Assembly: GCA_005879985.1 (NCBI GenBank) | Contig: VBIA01000162.1 | Location: 1-44,027, forward strand | DNA from: Chloroflexota bacterium | Lineage (GTDB): Bacteria > Chloroflexota > Dormibacteria > Dormibacterales > Dormibacteraceae | DNA length: 44,027 bases | Reading direction: 5' to 3' | Shown: positions 33,366-42,020 of the stretch, one piece after another | Position numbering within the stretch: the first letter of the stretch is position 1 | Layout of the letters: every line of letters begins with the position of its first letter | The notes under the pieces: generated by a model | The model's database searches: none | Told to the model about the DNA's origin: nothing | Seen by the model: only the letters and a program-made list of their open reading frames with translations | Translations under genes and position numbers: made by a program

Positions 33366-34952
33366 CTACGCCATCGAGACGACGTCCAGCAGCTCGTCGT
33401 CCCAGTAGTCGACGCGACCTTCGGGCATAAAGATGACCCGGCCGGGCTTGAGCGCGTCGACGAACTCTGTGTCATGGCTGACGATCACCATCGTCCCCGG
33501 CCACGCGGCCAGCGCCCGCGCCACGCCCACGCGCGACGGCGGATCCAGGTTGTTGGTCGGCTCGTCCAGCAGCAGCACGTTGTGACGGCCCGCCACCAGC
33601 TGTGCCAGGGCAAGCTTTGTCTTCTCGCCACCGGAGAGCGTGCCCGCGTCCTGGCGCGCGACGTCGCCGGTGAGCCCGAACATCCCAAGCAGCGCGCGCA
33701 GCACCGGCTCCTCTACGTCCGAGTGCTCGCGCATCTGCGTCAGCACCGGCACGCCCGCGCGAATTCCTTCGTGCTCCTGTGCGTAGTAGCCGAGCGACAC
33801 GGCGTGCCCGAGCCGGAATCTGCCCGCGCTCGGCTGCGATTCGCCGGCGAGTATGCGCAGCATGCTCGTCTTGCCCGCGCCGTTGAGGCCCATCACCAGC
33901 AGCCGCTGGCCACGCTCGACGTCGAACGAGACGTCGCGAAACACCAGCGGTCCGCCGTAGCCCTTGGCCAATCCTTCGACGCTCAGCGCGACGAGCCCGC
34001 TTCGCGGCGGATCTGGAAAGGAGATCTTCACCTTGCGCTCGCGCCGCGGCGCGCTCACCTGCTGCGCCTTCAGCCGGTCGACCCTTGCGAAGATCGCCTT
34101 GGCTGTGCGCGCCCGCTTTTCGGTCTGCCTGCGCATGACCTCCGCGAGCACGCTCAGGCGCTTGATCTCCGCCTGCTGGCGATGCGCCAGCGAGGTCAGG
34201 CGGGCCTCTGCCGCCTTGCGCGCGGCCTGGTACTGCGAGTAAGTGCCGCGGTACTCGACCATGCGACCGGCATCAAGATGCAGGACGCGCGTGATGGCCT
34301 CGTCCAGCAGGATCAGGTCGTGGCTGACCACGATGACCGCGCCGCGGTTCGTGCGCAGAAAGTCCATGAGCCACGCCTTGGCGTCGCTGTCGAGGTGGTT
34401 CGTCGGCTCGTCGAGCAGCAGCAGGTCGGCGTCGGCGAACAGCACGCGCGCGAGCTCGATCCTCCGCCGCTCTCCTCCGGACAGCACGCCCAGGGGAAGG
34501 TCGACGCGGCCTTCCTTCAGCCCCAGGCCGGCGGCGATGCGGCGGGCATCCGACTCGGCCGAGTAGCCGCCATCCAGCCGGTATCGCTCCTCAGCGTCGG
34601 AGAACCGCTGGACGTTGGCCAGCGACGCGTCCTTCTCCAGCAGCTCGTGCAGCTGGGCCAGCCTCTCGGCTGCGCGGTCGAGGCCGCGGCCGGACAGGAT
34701 GTGGGACAGCGCCGAGTGCGTCGCCTCTGTGCGCGGCTTGGGGTTCTGCGGCACGTATCCGAGGCTTCCGCGCCGAAGCACCAGGCCGGCGGTCGGGTCG
34801 TCCTCGCCCGCAAGCACCTTTAGCAGGCTCGTCTTGCCGGCGCCGTTGCGTCCGACCAGTCCGACCTTGTCGCCCGGCCCGACCGTGAAGTCGGCGCCGG
34901 TCAGGACCCGGCGCGCCGCGACATCGATGGCGAGGTTCCGAACCTGAAGCAC
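33366..34952 (-). CDS. ABC-F family ATPase
   Basis: 528 aa with two ABC domains and no membrane part. Walker A: GLVGRNGAGKTSLLK and VMGLNGAGKTSMLR; signatures LSGGERRRIEL and LSGGEKTKLAL; Walker B LLLLDEPTNHLD and LLLDEPTNNLD. The interdomain linker (about 235-310) is basic and helical (RRQTEKRARTAKAIFARVDRL), as in ribosome-binding ABC-F proteins that ease translation stalling or antibiotic block. It is the first gene of a three-gene operon, starting 42 bp from the divergent lipoprotein gene. Confidence 0.92.
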   Translation of the reverse strand: MLQVRNLAIDVAARRVLTGADFTVGPGDKVGLVGRNGAGKTSLLKVLAGEDDPTAGLVLRRGSLGYVPQNPKPRTEATHSALSHILSGRGLDRAAERLAQLHELLEKDASLANVQRFSDAEERYRLDGGYSAESDARRIAAGLGLKEGRVDLPLGVLSGGERRRIELARVLFADADLLLLDEPTNHLDSDAKAWLMDFLRTNRGAVIVVSHDLILLDEAITRVLHLDAGRMVEYRGTYSQYQAARKAAEARLTSLAHRQQAEIKRLSVLAEVMRRQTEKRARTAKAIFARVDRLKAQQVSAPRRERKVKISFPDPPRSGLVALSVEGLAKGYGGPLVFRDVSFDVERGQRLLVMGLNGAGKTSMLRILAGESQPSAGRFRLGHAVSLGYYAQEHEGIRAGVPVLTQMREHSDVEEPVLRALLGMFGLTGDVARQDAGTLSGGEKTKLALAQLVAGRHNVLLLDEPTNNLDPPSRVGVARALAAWPGTMVIVSHDTEFVDALKPGRVIFMPEGRVDYWDDELLDVVSMA

Positions 34953-34994
34953 CGGGCAATGTTACGTAGGCGGCCAACCGTCGTTTCGTGAGTC

Positions 34995-35873
34995 ATGAAA
35001 AAGCTGCTCATCGCCGCCGTCATCCTCGCCGCTGCCGTCGCTTGTGGCGAAGCATCGTCGAGCTCCCACCAGCCCCTATCCCTGTCCGAGGGTACTGCCA
35101 AGCAGGCCCCTGACAAGTCGACCGCCGCCCTCCCGCCGGGTCAGACGAGCTACGCGCCGAACCAGCCGGCCCCAACGCCGATCCAGGGTCCGCTCGTCAT
35201 CAGGCAGGCGCAGCTCACCGTCAGCGTCACGTCGGGCTCGTTTGAATCAAAGCTCACCGACGTGCGTCATCTCGTCGAGCTTGAGCAGGGCTTCATCGCC
35301 GGCACCGACGCCCAGGTGAACCCGCAGCTCTCCGATGACCGCATCCGCACGGGCGTGATCAGCTTCATGGTCCCGGCGAAGAACTTCGACGAGACGATCG
35401 ACGCGCTCGCGAAGCTCGGCAAGGTGCAGAACGAGCACATCAGCGGCCAGGACGTGAGCGCGCAATACGTCGACCTGCAGGCCCGACTCGCCAACGCGGA
35501 AGCGCAGCGCAACGCGATGGTCGCACTGCTGCAGAGGGCGCAGTCGGTGTCCGACATCATCGCGATCCAGAACCAGCTGGGTCAGATCACGCAGCAGATC
35601 GAGCAGCTGAAGGGACAGATCCAGTACCTCGATCACAACACCTCGTTCAGCACCGTCACCGTCAACATCGTCGAGGCCGGCGCGCCCGCGCCGACGGCAG
35701 CAAGCGACAACTGGGGCTTCGTCACGGCCATCAGCGACGCGGCGCACAACTTCGTGACCACCATCAACTACCTGATCACCGGCCTCGGCGCGATCGGCCC
35801 GGTGCTGGTGCTGCTGGCCCTCGCCTATTTCGTGTGGCGGCGGCTCGGAAGCCCGATGTGGCGGCGCGCTTAG
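34995..35873 (+). CDS. DUF4349 lipoprotein
   Basis: 292 aa. Signal peptide with lipobox AAAVAC-G (Cys17), a Pro/Ser-rich spacer, then a DUF4349 domain: RQAQLTVSVTSGSFESKL, VISFMVPAKNFDETIDALAKLGKV, ISGQDVSAQYVDLQARLANAEAQRNAM, a coiled coil (about 170-220: QLGQITQQIEQLKGQIQYLD), and STVTVNIVEAG. A C-terminal membrane helix, GAIGPVLVLLALAYFVWRR, anchors it. Function is unknown; DUF4349 members are extracytoplasmic and widespread. Confidence 0.87.
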   Translation: MKKLLIAAVILAAAVACGEASSSSHQPLSLSEGTAKQAPDKSTAALPPGQTSYAPNQPAPTPIQGPLVIRQAQLTVSVTSGSFESKLTDVRHLVELEQGFIAGTDAQVNPQLSDDRIRTGVISFMVPAKNFDETIDALAKLGKVQNEHISGQDVSAQYVDLQARLANAEAQRNAMVALLQRAQSVSDIIAIQNQLGQITQQIEQLKGQIQYLDHNTSFSTVTVNIVEAGAPAPTAASDNWGFVTAISDAAHNFVTTINYLITGLGAIGPVLVLLALAYFVWRRLGSPMWRRA

Positions 35874-35963
35874 AGGGATTCCCGTACAGGGCCGAAACCG
35901 GTGTCGCGTCCAGTAACCTGCACGGGTAATGCCCGTGAACGGTGACCTGTCGAGGCTGGATTC

Positions 35964-36428
35964 GTGAGGCGAGCGATCGCACTGCTGATGCTGGTGACGG
36001 CGTCGGCGGTCGCTTGCGGCGGCGACTCTACGACCGCGGCGACGACGCCCACGCCGGCGGCAAGCCCGAGTCCGAGCCCGAGCCCAACCGGGCTGCAGTT
36101 CGCGCTGGGCGGGATCCACACAAGCGCGTCGGGAAAGATCATGGTGACCACGACGCCTACGTCGACGACCATCGAGCTGATGATCACGGGCCTGGCGGCG
36201 AACTCAACGCACGTCTCACACGTGCACTCCGGCAGCTGCCAGCAGCCGGGCGGAATCCTGTACGCGCTGAACCCGGTGGTGGCGGACGGCACCGGAGCTG
36301 CCGACGCGCGCACCACGATCCAGGCGAAATATCCGCCCGCCACCGGCCACTGGTACGTGGTGGTACACGCCGGGCCCGACATGCAGGGCAGCAACGCCAC
36401 GTACCTGATGTGTGGCAACTTGTTCTGA
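35964..36428 (+). CDS. CHRD-/CuZn-SOD-like secreted lipoprotein
   Basis: 154 aa. The lipobox ASAVAC-G (Cys18) is followed by a Thr/Pro/Ser-rich spacer (TPTPAASPSPSPSPTG). The globular part, GLAANSTHVSHVHSGSCQQPGG ... GAADARTTIQ ... GHWYVVVHAGPDMQGSNATYLMCGN, resembles CHRD or SOD-like beta-sandwich domains, with several His residues (HVSHVHSGSC) and two Cys that could form a disulfide. Metal-binding is possible, activity unknown. The start is GTG. Confidence 0.75.
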   Translation: MRRAIALLMLVTASAVACGGDSTTAATTPTPAASPSPSPSPTGLQFALGGIHTSASGKIMVTTTPTSTTIELMITGLAANSTHVSHVHSGSCQQPGGILYALNPVVADGTGAADARTTIQAKYPPATGHWYVVVHAGPDMQGSNATYLMCGNLF

Positions 36429-36438
36429 GGGTCCTGGG

Positions 36439-36990
36439 GTGACCTCGGAGTCGAGGCCGCCCGATCCGGTGCCCGAGGGACCAGAGCAAGGCCAGGTCGT
36501 CGAGCTGCCCGCGGCGTCGCGGGTCGCGGATATCGCGATCGACGAGCTCGAGATGATCTACGCGTTCATCTACTCGCGCGTCGGCAACCGGGCGGACGCC
36601 GAGGACCTCACCCAGCAGGTGGCGATGAAGGCCATCCCGCGACTGCGCCAGGGCGCGCCGGCGAGCGCTGTCCGCGGGTACCTCTTTGCGACGGCGCGGT
36701 CGGTGCTCGGAGGCTTCTGGTCGACACGGCTAGGCCTCTCCGAGTCGGAGCTGCACGACGACCTTGCGATGGCCATGCCGCAGGCCGGCTACTCGGAGGA
36801 GTCGGTCGAGCGAGTGAGGCGGATCCTCGAGCAACTTTCGGACAACTACCGCCGCGTCCTCGAGCTGCGTTTCCTGCACGGGTATTCCCTCAAGGAAGTG
36901 GCGGTTGAGATGCGCTCCACGGTTGGAGCGGTGAAAGTCATGCAGCTGCGCGCGCTGCGCGCGGCGGCGAAGGTGCGCTTCGATGGGTGA
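36439..36990 (+). CDS. ECF-type RNA polymerase sigma factor
   Basis: 183 aa from the GTG at 36439 (GAGGG 8 nt upstream; an earlier GTG lies inside the preceding gene). Region 2: IYAFIYSRVGNRADAEDLTQQVAMKAI; region 4: VRRILEQLSDNYRRVLELRFLHGYSLKEVAVEM, STVGAVKVMQLRALRAA. It directs transcription of an unknown regulon. Its stop overlaps the next gene by 8 nt, so the Rieske-like membrane protein is the likely partner regulator. Confidence 0.9.
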   Translation: MTSESRPPDPVPEGPEQGQVVELPAASRVADIAIDELEMIYAFIYSRVGNRADAEDLTQQVAMKAIPRLRQGAPASAVRGYLFATARSVLGGFWSTRLGLSESELHDDLAMAMPQAGYSEESVERVRRILEQLSDNYRRVLELRFLHGYSLKEVAVEMRSTVGAVKVMQLRALRAAAKVRFDG

Positions 36991-37639
36991 GCGTCCCGAG
37001 AACCGGGTCGACCGCATCGTCAGCGGCCTCCTGCACGGGCGCCGCCTGAGGCTTCGCGGCGGGGACGCCGAGGAGAAGGAGGCGGTCGTCATGGCCGCGC
37101 GCCTTGCAGCTGCGCGGCAGGGCCCGCAGCGCATGAGCCCGGCGTTCCGGAAGCGGCTCGTGAAGCAGCTCGAGGCCGCCACGCCGCCGGCGTCTTGGAT
37201 GACGCGGCGCGCCGCGCTCGTGGCGGGCCTGGGCGTCGTGGCGGGGGCGGTGGGTGGAGGCCTGCTGGGACGGGCGCTCGAGGGCAGCGGCAGCCAACCC
37301 CCAGCGACCGCGGGCCATGTCGTGAGGCCGACGAACGGCCGCTGGGTCGACGTCGGCGCGCTCGCCGACTTCACTCCTGGCCAGGCCCGCATCGTGAAGG
37401 CCGGAGCTGTCGGTGCGTTCGTAACACGCGACGGCGACAGCGTGTCCGCCGTCTCGTCGATCTGCTCCGACCTGCCGTGCGAGCTGTGGTGGGATTCATC
37501 GCAGCACACGCTGGTGTGCCCGTGCCACAACCGCACGTTCACGGCGCAGGGGTCGTCGATCGGGACGTACAGGCTGCCTTCGCTGGACGTGGTGCAGGTG
37601 CGCGTGCGCGACGGCCGCGTCGAGGTGCTGGGGGTATGA
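36983..37639 (+). CDS. Membrane-anchored Rieske-like protein with one cluster His replaced by Asp (possible redox anti-sigma factor)
   Basis: 218 aa. An N-terminal 70-residue helical cytoplasmic part is followed by TRRAALVAGLGVVAGAVGGGLLG (membrane helix with twin Arg) and a Rieske domain. Rieske motifs normally read CTHLGC ... CPCHG; here they read Cys161-Ser-Asp163-Leu-Pro-Cys166 and Cys179-Pro-Cys181-His182. All four cysteines and the second His stay, but the first His is Asp. That makes a changed-ligand [2Fe-2S] site or a disulfide-only fold. The genetic link with an ECF sigma factor suggests an anti-sigma or redox sensor. The N-terminal part shows no ZAS zinc motif. Confidence 0.85.
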   Translation: MGERPENRVDRIVSGLLHGRRLRLRGGDAEEKEAVVMAARLAAARQGPQRMSPAFRKRLVKQLEAATPPASWMTRRAALVAGLGVVAGAVGGGLLGRALEGSGSQPPATAGHVVRPTNGRWVDVGALADFTPGQARIVKAGAVGAFVTRDGDSVSAVSSICSDLPCELWWDSSQHTLVCPCHNRTFTAQGSSIGTYRLPSLDVVQVRVRDGRVEVLGV

Positions 37640-37902
37640 GCGGCCGGCGTGAGCACCGGCTGCGCCAGCTGGCGCTGGACCGTTGCCTGCAGATCCTCGA
37701 GGAGGCGCAGATGCGCGGCCAGGTGCGCGTGGACGGACCGCTGGGCGCGGCGCTGAGACGAGCGCTCGAGCACTCGGGCGTCATCGCCGAGCACCGGCTC
37801 GAGGGACGCCGCATCGATCGCGTGCTCGACGACATCTTCACGCTGCAGGCGCAGCTTCTCGGCCAGGAACCGGAGGAGCGCAGGCAGAGGACGGCGTCGT
37901 AA
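37636..37902 (+). CDS. Hypothetical protein, 88 aa
   Basis: Helical, Arg/Leu-rich protein starting MSGRREHRLRQLALDRCLQI and ending in an Arg/Glu-rich tail (EPEERRQRTAS). ATG overlaps the Rieske-gene stop (ATGA), so it is the third gene of the sigma operon. There is no membrane helix. It could assist sigma control, but nothing in the sequence proves that. Confidence 0.7.
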   Translation: MSGRREHRLRQLALDRCLQILEEAQMRGQVRVDGPLGAALRRALEHSGVIAEHRLEGRRIDRVLDDIFTLQAQLLGQEPEERRQRTAS

Positions 37903-37949
37903 TCGCCCCACGCACCTGACGCGCCTGGCCGGGCTCGTGTAACTATGAT

Positions 37950-39191
37950 GTGCGACCTGTGGCTACTTCATTCAGCGAGTCGCCTTCGTATCTCCTGACC
38001 TCCGAATCCGTCACCGAAGGTCACCCCGACAAGATCTGTGACCAGGTCTCCGACGCGGTGCTTGATGGCATGCTCGCGCAGGATCCTGCGGCGCGCGTCG
38101 CGTGCGAGACCGCGATCACCAAGGGACTCTGTGTCGTCATCGGCGAGGTGACCACGCACGCGGAGCTGGACATCCAGCGCACCATCCGCGACACCATCCG
38201 CGGCATCGGCTACAACGCTGAGTCGATCGGATTCGACGCCGACCACGCGCTCATCCAGGTCTACCTGAAAGAGCAGTCGCCGGACATCGCCGCCGGCGTC
38301 GGCCACTCGCTCGAGTCGCGGCAAGGCGCGCAGCAGGGTGATGACCCGTTCGAGCTGCAGGGGGCCGGCGACCAGGGGATGATGATCGGGTTCGCCTGCC
38401 GCGAGACGCCGGAGCTCATGCCGCTCACCATCTCGCTGGCGCATCGGCTCGCGCAGCGGCTCGCGAAGGTGCGCAAGAACGGCACGCTTCCGTTTCTGCT
38501 GCCGGATGGCAAGACGCAGGTCACCGTGGAGTACGAGCTCGGCTTGCCGAAGCGGATCGAGGCCGTCGTGGTGTCGACGCACCACACGCATGACGTGACT
38601 CAAAAGGAGATCGCGGAGGGCGTCGGCGCCGAGGTCATCGACCCTGTTTTGAAGGACTACACCCGTGACGCCCGCACCAAAGTCCTCGTCAATCCGAGCG
38701 GCATGTTCGTGGTGGGCGGGCCCGCTGCGGATGCCGGTCTGACCGGCCGCAAGATCATCGTCGACACCTACGGCGGCGTCGCCCGGCACGGCGGCGGCGC
38801 GTTCTCCGGCAAGGATCCGAGCAAGGTCGACCGCTCGGCCGCATATGCGGCGCGGCACGTCGCCAAGAACCTGGTGGCGGCGGGTCTGGCCGACCGTTGC
38901 GAGGTGCAGGTTTCGTACGCGATCGGCCGGGCGCATCCGACGTCGATCGCGGTCGAGACTTTCGGCACGGGAACCGTGTCCGAGGACGAGCTGCTCACGC
39001 TCGTGCGCCGGCATTTCGACCTGAGGCCGGGGGCGATCATCGATCGCATGGACCTGCGCCGCCCGATCTATCTGCCCACCGCGGCTTATGGGCACTTCGG
39101 ACGTGACGATCTCCGCGTGCCGTGGGAGCTGACCGACAAGGTCGAGGCACTGCGCGCGGACTCGTCCGTACGCGCGCGCGCGGTCAGCTGA
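37950..39191 (+). CDS. metK: S-adenosylmethionine synthetase
   Basis: Makes SAM from methionine and ATP. About 410 aa, full length. Motifs: [46 protein letters not shown], and [22 protein letters not shown] with the P-loop-like motif. GTG 37950 or GTG 37959 (MATSFSESP) may be the start; a TATGAT box at 37944-37949 suggests transcription begins around 37956, so the second GTG would be nearly leaderless. No SAM riboswitch is visible. The MshC-like gene overlaps its stop. Confidence 0.95.
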   Translation: MRPVATSFSESPSYLLTSESVTEGHPDKICDQVSDAVLDGMLAQDPAARVACETAITKGLCVVIGEVTTHAELDIQRTIRDTIRGIGYNAESIGFDADHALIQVYLKEQSPDIAAGVGHSLESRQGAQQGDDPFELQGAGDQGMMIGFACRETPELMPLTISLAHRLAQRLAKVRKNGTLPFLLPDGKTQVTVEYELGLPKRIEAVVVSTHHTHDVTQKEIAEGVGAEVIDPVLKDYTRDARTKVLVNPSGMFVVGGPAADAGLTGRKIIVDTYGGVARHGGGAFSGKDPSKVDRSAAYAARHVAKNLVAAGLADRCEVQVSYAIGRAHPTSIAVETFGTGTVSEDELLTLVRRHFDLRPGAIIDRMDLRRPIYLPTAAYGHFGRDDLRVPWELTDKVEALRADSSVRARAVS

Positions 39192-40435
39192 CCGCAGCGT
39201 TTCGGCTGCGTGTTCATGACACGCTGACCGGGCGCCTGCTTCCGATGCGGCCGCGCCTGGTGCGAGGGCGGCCGGAGCTTTCGCTCTACGTCTGCGGCGT
39301 GACTCCATATGACTCAGGACACATGGGCCACGCGTTCACGTTCTGCACGTTCGATGTCCTGGTGCGGTTCATCGAGGCTTCGGGCGTGCGCGTCCGTTAT
39401 GTGCAGAACATCACCGACGTCGATGACCCGCTGTTCGAGCGCGCGCGCCGGGACGGAGTCGGCTGGCGTGAGCTCGCCGACAGCGAGATGGAGTCGTTCA
39501 TCCACGACATGAGCTTGCTGGGGTGGCGGCGCCCGGACGTGATGCCTGCAGTGTCGCGTCACATCCGGCCGATCCTCGACGCCGCCAAGCGTCTCAATGC
39601 GGGCGGCTACGGCTACCAGACCGACGCGCTCTACTTCGACGCGTCGCGGTATCGCGGTTACGGCCGGCTCTCGCATCGGACGCGTCGTTCGATGGTGCGC
39701 AAGCTGCGCGACGAGAGGCTGCTGGGCCAGGTGGGTCCGGGCGCCAAGCAGGACGAGCTCGACTTTCCGTTGTGGCGCGGATCTGCGGCAGACGAGCCGG
39801 CGTGGCCGTCGCCGTTTGGGCCGGGGCGTCCCGGCTGGCACATCGAGTGCTCGGCGATGGCGATGAAATACCTCGGCGAGCAGATCGACATCCACGGCGG
39901 GGGCCGGGACCTGGTCTTCAGCCATCACGAGTCGGAGCGCGCGCAGTCGGAGTGCTTAACAGGCAAGGTTCCCTTCGCCCGCGCCTGGATGCACACTGGC
40001 CTTGTCCGGTACGAAGGCCGGAAGATGAGCAAGTCGCTCGGGAACCTGGTGCTTGTCAGCCAGGCGCTCGAGCGCGCGCCCGCGGCCGCGGTGCGGCTCT
40101 ACCTGGCCTCGCATGGATATCGGCGCGACTGGAGCTTCGAGTGGTCGGGCCTCGCGAAGATGGCCCGGCTGGTCGAGCGCATCCGCGTGCTACTGGAAGG
40201 GGAGGTGCGGGGGGCGGGCGCACCTCGACCCGGCGTGGTGGTGGCAGGGGCGGGCCCCGGCGCTCGGCGTGGTACGGCGGGGGGCGGGCTCCCCGGGCCG
40301 TTCGCGGCGGCCCTTGCCAACGACCTGGACACCCCGAGCGCGATCCGCGAGCTCCGAGCCGCGCTGCGGGCACGGGATCGCTACGCGGTGCGCTCGATGC
40401 TGAGCGTGCTCGCCGGCACCGCCTCGCTCAGCTGA
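39188..40435 (+). CDS. MshC/CysRS-like class I cysteine ligase
   Basis: 415 aa from CTG 39188, which overlaps the metK stop (CTGA). Class I synthetase core: [17 protein letters not shown] (zinc Cys, HIGH-like motif), [51 protein letters not shown] and [10 protein letters not shown]. The CGxTPYD...GHA form and the length, with no anticodon-binding domain, resemble MshC (cysteine:glucosaminyl-inositol ligase of mycothiol synthesis), while [13 protein letters not shown] is CysS-like. A Gly/Pro-rich insert (about 340-365) precedes [22 protein letters not shown]. Conventional GTG 39122 would overlap metK by 70 nt. Confidence 0.85.
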   Translation: MTAAFRLRVHDTLTGRLLPMRPRLVRGRPELSLYVCGVTPYDSGHMGHAFTFCTFDVLVRFIEASGVRVRYVQNITDVDDPLFERARRDGVGWRELADSEMESFIHDMSLLGWRRPDVMPAVSRHIRPILDAAKRLNAGGYGYQTDALYFDASRYRGYGRLSHRTRRSMVRKLRDERLLGQVGPGAKQDELDFPLWRGSAADEPAWPSPFGPGRPGWHIECSAMAMKYLGEQIDIHGGGRDLVFSHHESERAQSECLTGKVPFARAWMHTGLVRYEGRKMSKSLGNLVLVSQALERAPAAAVRLYLASHGYRRDWSFEWSGLAKMARLVERIRVLLEGEVRGAGAPRPGVVVAGAGPGARRGTAGGGLPGPFAAALANDLDTPSAIRELRAALRARDRYAVRSMLSVLAGTASLS

Positions 40436-40493
40436 GCGGCAGGAACCCAGGCTGTCCTGTCCCCGAGTTAGTGAGACTTCCTTCACTCTGATG

Positions 40494-40551
40494 GCCGCGA
40501 GCGCCGGCACCGGCGGGTTTGAAGTCGATTCGAATGCCGCGAGCGCCGGCA
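40494..40551. repeat. 16-bp direct repeat pair, GCCGCGAGCGCCGGCA, 42 bp apart
   Basis: Identical copies at 40494-40509 and 40536-40551, spaced 42 bp start to start, in the gap between the MshC-like and zinc-ribbon gene 3' ends. After the left GCCGGC, CGGGTT occurs at the same offset as in element 2. The middle, GGGTTTGAAGTCGATTCGAA, resembles 30617-30637. Probably the same intergenic repeat family with another core. Confidence 0.65.
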
Positions 40552-40584
40552 GGCGCGCTTTCTGGTCAGCGAACGGCCGGCAGC

Positions 40585-40893
40585 CTAGGCGACCTCCAGC
40601 GGCGCCCCGCAGTTCGGGCACTCCATCTCGTCGCCGACCTGCACGAGGGTCTCGCAAACGGGACACAGGATGTCGGCCTTCTCTATGAACGTGGGCCCCT
40701 CGGCCGCAGCCTCGGCCTCCATCTCCGCCGGAACCATGCCCAGGTCGAACGCCGGCGCGCCGCAGTTCAAACAGATATACCCGGGCTGCGCGATCCGGTG
40801 GTCCTGGTAGACGCCGTCAGCGTCCAGGTCGACCTCCGCAAACAGCGCGCGGTATAGGCTGCCTCCGCAGCGGCGCGAGCATGCGAGTTGCAT
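40585..40893 (-). CDS. Zinc-ribbon protein, 102 aa
   Basis: Three Cys pairs: CSRRCGG near the N-terminus, YICLNCGAPAF in the middle and ILCPVCETLVQVGDEMECPNCGAPLEV at the end, the last forming a complete zinc ribbon (CPVC...CPNC). The middle (VPAEMEAEAAAEG) is acidic. It is probably a small zinc-binding adaptor; its partner is unknown. ATG at 40893 lies 32 bp after the stop of the ABC permease gene on the same strand. Confidence 0.75.
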   Translation of the reverse strand: MQLACSRRCGGSLYRALFAEVDLDADGVYQDHRIAQPGYICLNCGAPAFDLGMVPAEMEAEAAAEGPTFIEKADILCPVCETLVQVGDEMECPNCGAPLEVA

Positions 40894-40925
40894 GCCGCGC
40901 AGCTTACGGAGTCCTCGATCAGGAA

Positions 40926-42020
40926 TTACGCGACGCGCCTGCGCAGCGTCGCCGTCCCGGCCACCACGAATGCCACCACGAACGCGGCCACCACACCAAC
41001 GTCCAGCTGCAGCGACGACCACGTGAGGTCGGCGCCCTTCACCATCACGTCACGCAGCGCGTTGACCGCGTAGGTCAGCGGGAGCACGTCCGACAGGTAC
41101 TGCAGCCATGTGGGCTCCGACCGGACTGGAAACAAGATTCCAGAGAGCAGAAATTGCGGCACGATCACAAGCGGGATGAACTGAACGGCCTGGAACTCAG
41201 TGCGCGCGAACATGCTGAGGAAGATCCCGAGGTTCACCGCTGTGATCGCCATCAACGCCTCGATGCCGAAGATGAGCAGCACGTTGCCTTCGTTGTGCAC
41301 GTTGAGTACGTACAGCGCAAACAGCAGCACCTCCGCCGACTGGATCAGGGCCAACACGGTGAACCCGATCATGTAGCCGACCACGATCTCGCCGCGCCTC
41401 AGCGGGCTCGCCATCAGACGCTCGAGCGTGCCCTGCGACCTCTCGTTGAGGAAGGAGACGATCGTGACGACGAACACGAGGAAGAACACGATGAGGCCGA
41501 TCGCCGCAGCTCCGAAGTAGTCGAGCGTGTCCAGGTTCGGACCGCCATACAGATATGAGACCTCGGGCTGCACCCGCACCGCACCAGGCCTGTTCGACGC
41601 GGCCGTCGCGAGCGCCGCCTGCAGCGCCTGCAGCGCCTGCGCCGCCGCGTTGGGCTGCGAGCCTTCGAGATGAACCTGCGGCGCGATGACGCCACTCTGC
41701 GCGCGCTGGCTGAAATCAGATGGAAAGACGATGTACGCGACGATCGATCCGTCCTTCAGCTTCGCATCGCCGTCAGACGCCGCGATGGTCGTGGTTGTGA
41801 TCTTCGTCGATTGGTCCAACGCCGAGGCCACCACGGCCCCGAGCGGTCCGCCGTCCTCGTTGGCCACCCCGACCGCCGGAGTTGACGAGTTGCGAAGCAT
41901 GTAGCCCAGCAGGCCGAGGATGATCAGTGGCGCGACAAACAGGAGCGCCAGCGTGCGCCGGTCGCGCCGGAATCCCTGCAGCAGTCGTCGCGTGATGGCC
42001 GCGATGCGATGGCCGCTCAT
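40926..42020 (-). CDS. ABC-2 type transporter permease
   Basis: 364 aa. One N-terminal helix (LALLFVAPLIILGLLGYM), a large extracytoplasmic domain (about 45-175), then five helices (FGAAAIGLIVFFLVFVVTIV, VVGYMIGFTVLALIQSAEVL and others) with the ABC2_membrane_3 pattern (NERSQGTLERLMASPLRRGEI). It forms an exporter with the upstream ATPase; its ATG overlaps that stop (ATGA). The substrate could be a drug, lipid or pigment; the TetR regulator hints at inducible efflux. Confidence 0.92.
   Translation of the reverse strand: MSGHRIAAITRRLLQGFRRDRRTLALLFVAPLIILGLLGYMLRNSSTPAVGVANEDGGPLGAVVASALDQSTKITTTTIAASDGDAKLKDGSIVAYIVFPSDFSQRAQSGVIAPQVHLEGSQPNAAAQALQALQAALATAASNRPGAVRVQPEVSYLYGGPNLDTLDYFGAAAIGLIVFFLVFVVTIVSFLNERSQGTLERLMASPLRRGEIVVGYMIGFTVLALIQSAEVLLFALYVLNVHNEGNVLLIFGIEALMAITAVNLGIFLSMFARTEFQAVQFIPLVIVPQFLLSGILFPVRSEPTWLQYLSDVLPLTYAVNALRDVMVKGADLTWSSLQLDVGVVAAFVVAFVVAGTATLRRRVA

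Noticed and set aside
36730-37911. Long minus-strand frame opposite the sigma/Rieske genes
   Set aside because: It is Arg/Pro-rich without motifs and mirrors the high-GC third-position bias of the real plus-strand genes.
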